Shown one piece after another: positions 1 to 5,007 of a stretch of DNA of 5,007 bases. The notes under the pieces were generated by a model, which was not told the origin of the DNA, made no database searches, and saw only the letters and a list, made by a program, of their open reading frames with translations. The translations under genes were made by a program, and so were the position numbers. Origin of the DNA: Flavobacteriaceae bacterium (GTDB lineage Bacteria; Bacteroidota; Bacteroidia; Flavobacteriales; Flavobacteriaceae); contig VMCW01000210.1 of NCBI GenBank assembly GCA_008081175.1, forward strand, positions 1 through 5,007, read 5' to 3'. Position 1 is the first letter of the stretch, and each line of letters opens with the position of its first letter.

Positions 1-108
1 TTGCTCCAATGCCAAGGCCAACGCTTCCTCTTTGGTGAGTTTTTCTTGCGCCTGTAAAGACCCTAAAACACAAAATAGATAAAGTATAGTTTTTTGAATT
101 ATTCTCAT
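1..108 (-). CDS. TolC-family outer membrane efflux protein, N-terminal part only
   Basis: This is the beginning of an outer membrane factor, the trimeric channel of a tripartite efflux pump. Only 36 codons lie in the window; the gene continues beyond the left edge. Reading from 108 downward gives a signal peptide: MRIIQK, then a hydrophobic core (TILYLFCVLGSL), then a likely signal peptidase I site after LQA at residue 20. The mature start, EKLTKEEALALALEQ, is the usual opening of TolC-like proteins, where a short 'LT-EEA--LAL' helix begins the first repeat. Cys13 lies inside the hydrophobic core and is not in a lipobox, so a lipoprotein is unlikely. The start codon overlaps the permease stop codon (ATGA at 105-108), which indicates translational coupling, and no Shine-Dalgarno is visible. 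The family call rests on the short N-terminus plus the position after an adaptor and a permease; the context makes it strong. Confidence 0.85.
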   Translation of the reverse strand, partial: MRIIQKTILYLFCVLGSLQAQEKLTKEEALALALEQ

Positions 109-3100
109 GCTTTGTTCTTTTTTGGTTCCTCTAATTGTTTCCTTTTTTCCTCCTCTACTTTTTCAATAACGGCTCTTTCTACCGTTTCTTGATCGGGAAA
201 CTCTCCAGAAACAATCCATTTAAAAATTACTTTTACTTGATTGTTTAACGACAGGAAAATGGGGAGCATCACCAGTGTCAACAAGGTTGCAAAAGCAATT
301 CCATAAGAAACAGATATTGCCATTGGCTTAAGAAACTGTGCCTGTCTGCTTTTTTCTAAAATAAGAGGAGTCAGACCTGCTACAGTTGTTGCTGAAGTTA
401 AAAAGATGGCTCTAAATCGGGATTTGCCAGCGTCAATCAATCCTTCATTAAAAGTGAATCCTTCTTTGAGGTTATTATTAAATTTTCCTATGAGAACCAG
501 ACCGTCGTTTACCATAATACCAATAAGAGCAATAACACCTAGTAAGGAAAGTATATTGACAGGAAATCCATGAATCCAATGACCCCATGCCACTCCGGTA
601 AGGCTAATAGGTATTAATAAAAATAACAATACAGGCTGTGAAAAACTGCGGAATGTAAATGCAATAGTCATATAAATCAGAATGAGTATGGGGATACCTG
701 CTGAGGAAAGTGAGTTGATCAATTTAAACGCCTCTCGGTTTTGTCCTTCATAAGAAGCACTTACTGAAGGATGTCGTTCTTGTATTTTAGGCATAATATT
801 GGTTCTGATGTCATTCATCACATCTGTACCTGAGGTTTCTTCTGCGTCTTTAAGGTCTGCGGAAACTTGGATTTCTCTTCTCCCGTCCAAATGGTTGATC
901 AACACATCCCCTCTTTTAATGGTATAAGTAGCTACTTCTTTCAATGCTACCAAGTTTCCATTGGGTAGGTCAATTTTCATATCTTCCAATTGGGTAATGG
1001 ATGAACGGTCTGCTTTTTTGTAGCGCACCCACACCCGTATCTCGTCTTGTCCACGCTGAAAGCGTTGTGCTTGAACACCGAAAAACCCTGCGCGTACGCG
1101 GCTCATTACATACTGCAAATCCAAGCCTAAAGCATACGCATTGTCTTTTAATTTTAAGGTGATTTCTTTAATTCCAGCAGGGTCATTGTCCTCTATGTCT
1201 TTCAAAAGAGCATTAGAATTTAAAGCCTCTTTAAGTTCTGTTTTGGCTTGTTTTAACTCTTTTATATTATTAGACAAAAGCGACACAGATACAGGTTTTC
1301 CTCCAAAATTTGCTCCTGATCCGTATACTATACTTTCAACCCCTATCACCTGCCCTACCAATTCTGAAATCCGGGTAGAAACCATGCTTGCACGAATGAC
1401 GTCTGGACGCTGCTCTCCAGGTAGTAGATTGATCGTCAAATTTGCCCTTGAAGCCCCATTACCAAGTGTTTTGATTGTATTGACAAATAATTTTTTCCCT
1501 GTCCCTTTGAGGTATTGTTCTGAAAATTCTTCATTGACTAATTTTGAGGTTTTTTCAATATGCGTAATTATGGAATCCGTGATTCGTTCATTCGTTCCAT
1601 TAGGCATGACCAATTCAATCGAAATTCGGTCGGATGCAATCGTTGGGAAAAAAGACGTTCTAATTATTCCACCTCCAAAAGAACCTCCAGTCAATATAAG
1701 CATGGCCAGAAAAACAGAAATGACTAAAAATCGATTGTTTAAAGAAAAAATTAAAACAGGAGTATAGATCTTATCTCGTAACGATTTCATAAATCGATCT
1801 CCAATGCGATTAAACTCTCTAAGTTTTGCAAAAATTTTAGCCACAAGTGTTTGCGGTTCTTTTTTATTTCTGATCAAAGCTTTTGAATGGGCTAAATGAG
1901 CCGGCAAGATTACCAATGCTTCTATCAGTGATACGAGAAGTGTCAACATGACAACTACAGACACTTCACCAAAAAATTCACCAATCCTTCCGTCTAAAAA
2001 CAAAAAGAGTGCAAAAGCAAGAATTGTAGTGATGATTGCTGAAACCACTGGTGGAATCACCTCAAGTACCCCATCTACTGCAGCTCGGTAAGGTGTTTTT
2101 CCTTTTTCATAATGCTGGTAAATGTTTTCTGCTATAACGATACCATCATCAACCAAAATACCAATTACGATGATCATTCCAAAAGTAGAGAGCACATTGA
2201 TGGTCACGTCAAACATTGGCGCAAAAATGAACATTCCGAGGAAAGAAACCGGCAAACCAAAAGCCACCCAAAACGCCAATCTCGAGTTTAAAAAGAGAGA
2301 TAAGAAAAGAAGGACCAACAACATTCCTTGAAGTATATTCTCTATCAAGAGCTTATTTCTTTCCGTCAGTGTTACGGAAGCATCGTTTAAAATTTCCAAC
2401 TGAGCGTAGTTGTTTTCTCTATTGAATGTATCGATATAATTACGAACGGCCTCTGCAGAAGAGATAACGTCCTCAGAATTTGTAGAGTTGACACTAATAT
2501 TTACTAATACATCGTCTTCAAGAAAACTTCTGTTTGGAGTTTCTGAAAAACGGTCTTGAATAAGAGCTACATCTTTAAGTAAAATTTGTGTACCGTCTGC
2601 TAAGGATACTACCTCTATATTTGCCAATTCATCTGCATAGTAAAACTTGTTGTTCGCTCGAATCAAAAATTCTTCAGCATTGGTTTTAACACGTCCACCT
2701 GTAACGATAATATTTGATCTGGAAACCGCCTGAGCAACGGAGGCAAAACTGAGCCCATAGGCCAATAACTTATTTTCATCTACGGCAATTTCAATTTCTT
2801 CATCTGGATAGCCCGTTACATTAATCTGAGAGATCCCTGGAAGAGCTCTTAAGTCATTTTCTACTTGTCTTCCTATTTTCTTAAGCTCCAAAAGTGTAGT
2901 GTTTTCTGCAGTAAGTGCAAAATTTATCGTAGAGCGAACAGGTTCTTGTTTCGAAACCACAAGAGGTTCCATACCTGTAGGGTAACTAGGCACACGATCT
3001 ACCGCATTTTTGACCTCCAAAAGCATAAAATTGATGTCCAATTCTTTTTCTACCTCAACGGTAATCGAACCTGAATTTTCTCTGGAAACAGAAGTCACTC

Positions 3101-3338
3101 GTTCTACGCCCACCAGTCCTTTTAGATTGTCTTCGATTTTAAGAATTACACCCTCTTCAATTTCTGCTGGAGAAGCTCCAGGATACGTTACAGCAATTTG
3201 AACAATATGAGATTCTGTAAGTGGGAAAAAAGAGGATTTAAGAGATTTTACACCTAGCGTACCAAACAGTAAAAAAGCAATGATGATGATGTTTACCGCA
3301 ACGTGATAGCGAATAAAATAGTTGATTATTTTTTTCAT
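105..3338 (-). CDS. Efflux RND transporter permease subunit (AcrB-like, inner membrane)
   Basis: Proton-driven inner membrane pump of a tripartite efflux system. Its 1077 residues are close to the usual RND length (about 1030-1060) plus a longer tail. The expected duplicated architecture is visible: TM1 (about 9-30), a large periplasmic porter loop (about 31-330), TM2-TM6 (about 333-480), TM7 (about 532-555), a second porter loop (about 556-878), and TM8-TM12 (about 880-1030). TM4 carries GILVDDGIVIAEN with Asp397-Asp398, matching the AcrB proton-relay pair Asp407-Asp408. R974 and T981 in TM11 match AcrB R971 and T978. The AcrB TM10 lysine (K940) is replaced: the segment reads IMVNDGLVLIGKF, with Val943-Asn944-Asp945. 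Porter landmarks include YPGASPAEIEEGV near 52-64 and LPGISQINVTGYPDEEIEI near 166-184. Residues 1038-1077 form a charged Lys/Glu-rich cytoplasmic tail. The double Asp in TM4 favours HAE-like over metal-exporting HME pumps, but the substrate is unknown. The start at 3338 lies 9 bases after the adaptor stop, with a weak TAAGG ribosome site overlapping that stop. I see no frameshift or truncation. Confidence 0.97.
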   Translation of the reverse strand: MKKIINYFIRYHVAVNIIIIAFLLFGTLGVKSLKSSFFPLTESHIVQIAVTYPGASPAEIEEGVILKIEDNLKGLVGVERVTSVSRENSGSITVEVEKELDINFMLLEVKNAVDRVPSYPTGMEPLVVSKQEPVRSTINFALTAENTTLLELKKIGRQVENDLRALPGISQINVTGYPDEEIEIAVDENKLLAYGLSFASVAQAVSRSNIIVTGGRVKTNAEEFLIRANNKFYYADELANIEVVSLADGTQILLKDVALIQDRFSETPNRSFLEDDVLVNISVNSTNSEDVISSAEAVRNYIDTFNRENNYAQLEILNDASVTLTERNKLLIENILQGMLLVLLFLSLFLNSRLAFWVAFGLPVSFLGMFIFAPMFDVTINVLSTFGMIIVIGILVDDGIVIAENIYQHYEKGKTPYRAAVDGVLEVIPPVVSAIITTILAFALFLFLDGRIGEFFGEVSVVVMLTLLVSLIEALVILPAHLAHSKALIRNKKEPQTLVAKIFAKLREFNRIGDRFMKSLRDKIYTPVLIFSLNNRFLVISVFLAMLILTGGSFGGGIIRTSFFPTIASDRISIELVMPNGTNERITDSIITHIEKTSKLVNEEFSEQYLKGTGKKLFVNTIKTLGNGASRANLTINLLPGEQRPDVIRASMVSTRISELVGQVIGVESIVYGSGANFGGKPVSVSLLSNNIKELKQAKTELKEALNSNALLKDIEDNDPAGIKEITLKLKDNAYALGLDLQYVMSRVRAGFFGVQAQRFQRGQDEIRVWVRYKKADRSSITQLEDMKIDLPNGNLVALKEVATYTIKRGDVLINHLDGRREIQVSADLKDAEETSGTDVMNDIRTNIMPKIQERHPSVSASYEGQNREAFKLINSLSSAGIPILILIYMTIAFTFRSFSQPVLLFLLIPISLTGVAWGHWIHGFPVNILSLLGVIALIGIMVNDGLVLIGKFNNNLKEGFTFNEGLIDAGKSRFRAIFLTSATTVAGLTPLILEKSRQAQFLKPMAISVSYGIAFATLLTLVMLPIFLSLNNQVKVIFKWIVSGEFPDQETVERAVIEKVEEEKRKQLEEPKKNKA

Positions 3339-3353
3339 TGTACTGCCTTAATT
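3339..3353 (-). promoter_or_regulatory. Weak ribosome binding site for the permease at the adaptor-permease junction
   Basis: On the minus strand the junction reads TAAGGCAGTACA then ATG. The TAA is the adaptor stop codon and TAAGG is a partial Shine-Dalgarno match, with 7 bases between AAGG and the permease start. The 9-base gap and this overlap suggest the two genes are translated from one message. It is the only Shine-Dalgarno-like sequence seen before any of the four starts in the window. Confidence 0.4.
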
Positions 3354-4493
3354 GTTTTGCTGAAAAGGAACAGTCTTAATCTCCATACCCGTATATGCTC
3401 CTATCAAAGGTTGAGCAATGAGTTCTTCACCGTCCTTTAACCCTCTAATAATTGCTAAGGTTTCTGTGAAATGGATTGGAGTTACTTTGCGTAAAACCAA
3501 TTTGTTGTTTTCTACCACATAGAGTTGTTCTGAACCGTTGAGCAATCCACGTTCTACGGCAAAAACATCTTCAAAAGCAAGTGCATCAATAGCGGCTTCC
3601 ATGAACATGCCTTCTTTTAGGGCTGGATCTTTTACACGTATATAAACCTCTACCGCTTGGGTTTGACTATTTACTTTTGCATTTATTCTGCTTACAACTC
3701 CTGTATATTTTTGATTTGTATCTATAGACCTCAAAGCTACAGACACGCCAGTACCAATATTATTAATATAGGATTTGGGAAGTGCTACCATTAGTTCATA
3801 ATCTCCAGGAGCTATGAATTCTCCCAGCTCTTGTCCTGGGCGGATAAGAGATCCCTCTGTGGCATTCGCACTGACTAATACTCCACTGAATGGAGCTTTA
3901 ATTTGATAAAAAGTCAGGGTCTGCTCCAAGTTTTGAAGGGCGTAAAAAGAAGAGATGATTCCCCTACCCGATACAAAAAGACGAACATTTTCAGCCATAT
4001 CAGGCAATTGAGGAGTAGGTTGTTCCAAATCAAAGCTCTTGAGATAATTGCTCCATTGGGAATAGACCTCTGGAAAGTCCAACTGAAGATCTGGTAAAAC
4101 AGAGGTTATTTGATTGTATAAAGCTGCACGTTGTGCTATGACATTTGCACGAAATTCTGAAGCTTCTATTTTGGCTAGTGTTTGACCCGCGCTGTATTGT
4201 TGTCCCGATTTAAAAAGCGGTTGTATGGTTTGCATTACCCCCTGTACTCGTGCAGTAATCTGTATTCTTTTATACGCTCTCAAAACCCCATTCGATGGAA
4301 TTTGAACCTGGTAGGGACCGTTTTTTACTTGAAGAGTATAAACTTCCTTTAGCGTGTTTTCGGCTTTTCTTCTCGGTGGAGGATTGCTGTCGATGATTTT
4401 CTTTGAGATTTGAATTGAAAGTATGATGAGAACAAATCCTAATACCAATAGAATCCATTTTCTTACACTTTTTAGGGAGGAATACTTAGACAT
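3348..4493 (-). CDS. Efflux RND transporter periplasmic adaptor subunit (HlyD / membrane fusion protein family)
   Basis: Adaptor that bridges the permease and the outer membrane factor in the periplasm; first gene of the operon. Residues 11-28 form a single N-terminal membrane anchor (WILLVLGFVLIILSI), preceded by basic residues. There is no lipobox cysteine, so it is anchored by a helix rather than by lipid. The first lipoyl half-motif is at about 69-114 (GVLRAYKRIQITARVQGVMQ, then GQTLAKIEASEF). The second is at about 198-226 (IKAPFSGVLVSANATEGSLI, then RPGQELGEFIAPGDYEL). A beta-barrel domain follows (about 230-305), then a membrane-proximal domain (about 306-375, AVERGLLNG, KVTPIHFTETLAIIRGLKDGEEL). 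The hairpin between the lipoyl halves (about 115-195) is short and broken by a Pro/Asp/aromatic segment at 132-164, unlike classic AcrA coiled coils. No His- or Met-rich metal site is evident. The ATG at 4491-4493 lacks a Shine-Dalgarno but fits the anchor well. The length of 381 residues is normal for the family. Confidence 0.95.
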   Translation of the reverse strand: MSKYSSLKSVRKWILLVLGFVLIILSIQISKKIIDSNPPPRRKAENTLKEVYTLQVKNGPYQVQIPSNGVLRAYKRIQITARVQGVMQTIQPLFKSGQQYSAGQTLAKIEASEFRANVIAQRAALYNQITSVLPDLQLDFPEVYSQWSNYLKSFDLEQPTPQLPDMAENVRLFVSGRGIISSFYALQNLEQTLTFYQIKAPFSGVLVSANATEGSLIRPGQELGEFIAPGDYELMVALPKSYINNIGTGVSVALRSIDTNQKYTGVVSRINAKVNSQTQAVEVYIRVKDPALKEGMFMEAAIDALAFEDVFAVERGLLNGSEQLYVVENNKLVLRKVTPIHFTETLAIIRGLKDGEELIAQPLIGAYTGMEIKTVPFQQNN

Positions 4494-4524
4494 TTGTTTA
4501 AAAATAAAGTGCTTTTTCTCTGAT

Positions 4525-4543
4525 TTTTAGGTATAATCTAAAA
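4525..4543. repeat. Short 6-bp inverted repeat over the candidate -7 box
   Basis: TTTTAG (4525-4530) and CTAAAA (4538-4543) are reverse complements with a 7-base spacer (GTATAAT). The spacer length is the same as in the neighbouring 10-bp dyad, and the two centres (4534 and 4554) lie 20 bases apart, about two helical turns. The arm sequences differ from those of the larger dyad. Six-base AT-rich arms can arise by chance. Confidence 0.3.
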
Positions 4544-4561
4544 CACTTTGACCTAGCCAAA
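4533..4561 (-). promoter_or_regulatory. Candidate promoter of the efflux operon (Bacteroidota-type)
   Basis: On the minus strand TTTG (4558-4561) is followed after 17 bases by TAGATTAT (4533-4540). This partly fits the Bacteroidota pattern of TTTG near -33 and TAnnTTTG near -7; the -7 box matches four of its six fixed bases. Transcription would start near 4526 and give a leader of roughly 30 bases before the adaptor ATG. In AT-rich DNA such partial matches are common, so this is a candidate only, supported mainly by its position and its overlap with the dyads. Confidence 0.35.
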
Positions 4562-4567
4562 GTGTTT
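4541..4567. promoter_or_regulatory. Perfect 10-bp inverted repeat, possible repressor operator
   Basis: AAACACTTTG (4541-4550) and CAAAGTGTTT (4558-4567) are perfect reverse complements separated by 7 bases (ACCTAGC). The dyad covers the candidate -33 box and the spacer up to the -7 box of the efflux operon promoter, which is where TetR-like and similar dimeric repressors commonly bind to shut off efflux operons. It is not followed by a clear T-run on either strand, and it would lie upstream of the proposed transcription start, so a terminator is less likely. A CACTTT half-site recurs on the minus strand in the adaptor leader (4508-4513 region). The repeat itself is certain; its role as an operator is inferred. 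Confidence 0.5.
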
Positions 4568-4590
4568 AATAGCCACAATCTGAGATTTTG

Positions 4591-4626
4591 TTTAACAATT
4601 TTTTGCGAAGCTATAACAATATTTTG
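4591..4626. repeat. Pair of imperfect 15-base direct repeats
   Basis: TTTAACAATTTTTTG (4591-4605) and TATAACAATATTTTG (4612-4626) agree at 13 of 15 positions and are offset by 21 bases, near two turns of the helix. They sit between the efflux-side dyads and the plus-strand gene. They may be binding sites for a regulator shared by both divergent genes, but the AT-rich composition makes chance similarity plausible. Confidence 0.25.
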
Positions 4627-4636
4627 AATTAACCTA

Positions 4637-4667
4637 TTTGAGAGCTTTATGTATATGAATACCTTAT
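4637..4667 (+). promoter_or_regulatory. Candidate promoter of the plus-strand membrane protein gene
   Basis: TTTG (4637-4640) is followed after 19 bases by TACCTTAT (4660-4667), a partial match to the Bacteroidota TAnnTTTG -7 box with a fitting spacer. The leader would be about 70 bases. Alternatives nearby are a TTGACA at 4679-4684 without a good -10 partner, and TATATTTT at 4715-4722, which lacks a TTG at the right distance and is very close to the ATG. None is compelling. Confidence 0.22.
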
Positions 4668-4741
4668 AGCACAATTTATTGACAAGAAATCCCCTTTAAA
4701 GTTTAAATAATTCCTATATTTTTATTTTAAAATTAGTATCC

Positions 4742-5007
4742 ATGTCTGTACTCAAGTCACTTTGGAATGAAATCGTTGGTTTTTTTGGGGTCAATCAATT
4801 TATTGAACTTATACAGCAAAAGGACTACAGTCTTTTTTTAACCTATGAAGGTATTGTTGCTCTAATTGTTCCTATTATTCCATTCCTAATTTTTTTAGAA
4901 CTTTTATTGGGCTTTGTCTATAAAAAACCACAAACAAAAGTGTACAAAGTGATTTTTCTAATCTATTTGTTTAATCGGATTGTTGGAAGGTTCATTTCCA
5001 TTGGAAT
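4742..5007 (+). CDS. Probable sterol desaturase / fatty acid hydroxylase family membrane protein, N-terminal part
   Basis: An open frame starts at the ATG at 4742 and stays open to the right edge (88 codons), so the gene is truncated by the window. An in-frame stop at 4697-4699 lies upstream and no earlier ATG is available. The protein begins with a soluble or amphipathic stretch (1-35, including FIELIQQKDYSLFLTYEG), then a hydrophobic helix (about 37-60, ALIVPIIPFLIFLELLLGFV), a short basic turn (YKKPQTKVYK), and a second hydrophobic segment (about 70-88, IFLIYLFNRIVGRFISIG). From memory, this pattern resembles the N-termini of flavobacterial sterol desaturase family proteins, diiron membrane enzymes that hydroxylate or desaturate lipids. 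Their diagnostic histidine clusters (HxxxH, HxxHH) would lie downstream and cannot be seen here, so the family is a recognition-based guess. There is no Shine-Dalgarno; the region before the start is A/T-rich, as is common in this phylum. Confidence 0.55.
   Translation, partial: MSVLKSLWNEIVGFFGVNQFIELIQQKDYSLFLTYEGIVALIVPIIPFLIFLELLLGFVYKKPQTKVYKVIFLIYLFNRIVGRFISIG

Larger units (their letters stand above)
4494..4741. other. Divergent intergenic region between the efflux operon and the membrane protein gene
   Basis: This 248-base AT-rich stretch separates the minus-strand pump operon from the plus-strand gene starting at 4742, so it must hold the start signals for both. I see two inverted repeats near the operon side (4525-4543 and 4541-4567), a pair of imperfect direct repeats in the middle (4591-4605 and 4612-4626), and weak promoter-like sequences on each strand. 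I found no convincing small gene, tRNA or terminator in it. Confidence 0.8.

Noticed and set aside
1141..1767. A 208-codon open frame on the plus strand inside the permease gene
   Set aside because: It lies entirely antisense to a well-supported RND permease coding region. Its translation is low-complexity, with no recognisable domain and no credible start signals. It is a shadow frame.
3279..3288. Short trinucleotide repeat (ATG ATG ATG) near the start of the permease
   Set aside because: On the coding strand these are consecutive isoleucine codons within TM1 (IIII at residues 17-20). They are explained by the hydrophobic helix and are too short to be a meaningful microsatellite.
4270..4458. 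A 62-codon minus-strand open frame overlapping the start of the adaptor in another frame
   Set aside because: It overlaps the membrane anchor and first lipoyl half of the adaptor, and its Ser/Lys/Arg-rich translation looks like an out-of-frame reading. It has no independent start signal.
105..4493. Heavy-metal (Cus/Czc-type) export system
   Set aside because: The permease TM4 carries the double Asp of HAE-like pumps, and the adaptor shows no Met- or His-rich metal site. Metal export cannot be fully excluded, but nothing visible supports it.
4541..4567. Inverted repeat as a Rho-independent terminator
   Set aside because: The arms are only moderately GC-containing and no clear T-run follows on either strand. 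It lies between two divergent gene starts, where no transcript is expected to end, so an operator is the better reading.
4679..4684. Perfect TTGACA as a sigma-70 type -35 box for the plus-strand gene
   Set aside because: At 16-19 bases downstream there is only TTTAAA or TAAATA, poor -10 matches. The apparent Bacteroidota background uses a different consensus, so the match is likely chance.

Overview
The window holds one divergent gene arrangement that looks like chromosomal DNA of a Bacteroidota member, most likely Flavobacteriia. The basis for that is modest. The DNA is AT-rich, start codons lack strong Shine-Dalgarno sequences, possible promoters resemble the Bacteroidota TTTG / TAnnTTTG pattern, and the proteins read like flavobacterial members of their families. 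No rRNA, tRNA or other decisive taxonomic marker is present.

Layout, left to right. Positions 1-108 (minus strand) are the first 36 codons of a TolC-type outer membrane factor, cut by the left edge. Positions 105-3338 (minus) are a complete RND efflux pump permease of 1077 residues. Positions 3348-4493 (minus) are a complete periplasmic adaptor (membrane fusion protein) of 381 residues. Positions 4494-4741 are a 248-base divergent intergenic region with two inverted repeats, a pair of imperfect direct repeats and weak promoter-like sequences. Positions 4742-5007 (plus) are the start of a membrane protein that runs off the right edge; its N-terminus resembles flavobacterial sterol desaturase / fatty acid hydroxylase family proteins.

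The three minus-strand genes form a tight operon in the order adaptor, permease, outer membrane factor. The first gap is 9 bases and the second junction is a 4-base ATGA overlap. Together they encode all three parts of a tripartite pump that uses the proton gradient to move substrates from periplasm or inner membrane out through the outer membrane. The substrate cannot be read from the sequence. The permease looks closer to the drug/hydrophobe (HAE-like) type than to the metal (HME) type, and the adaptor has no obvious metal-binding cluster. No regulator gene lies within the window; the best sign of regulation is the dyad symmetry over a candidate promoter upstream of the adaptor.

I see no sign of a new system, mobile element, CRISPR array or RNA gene. 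The region is ordinary, and the second-look points are the nested dyads, the atypical adaptor hairpin, and the altered proton-relay site in transmembrane helix 10 of the permease.
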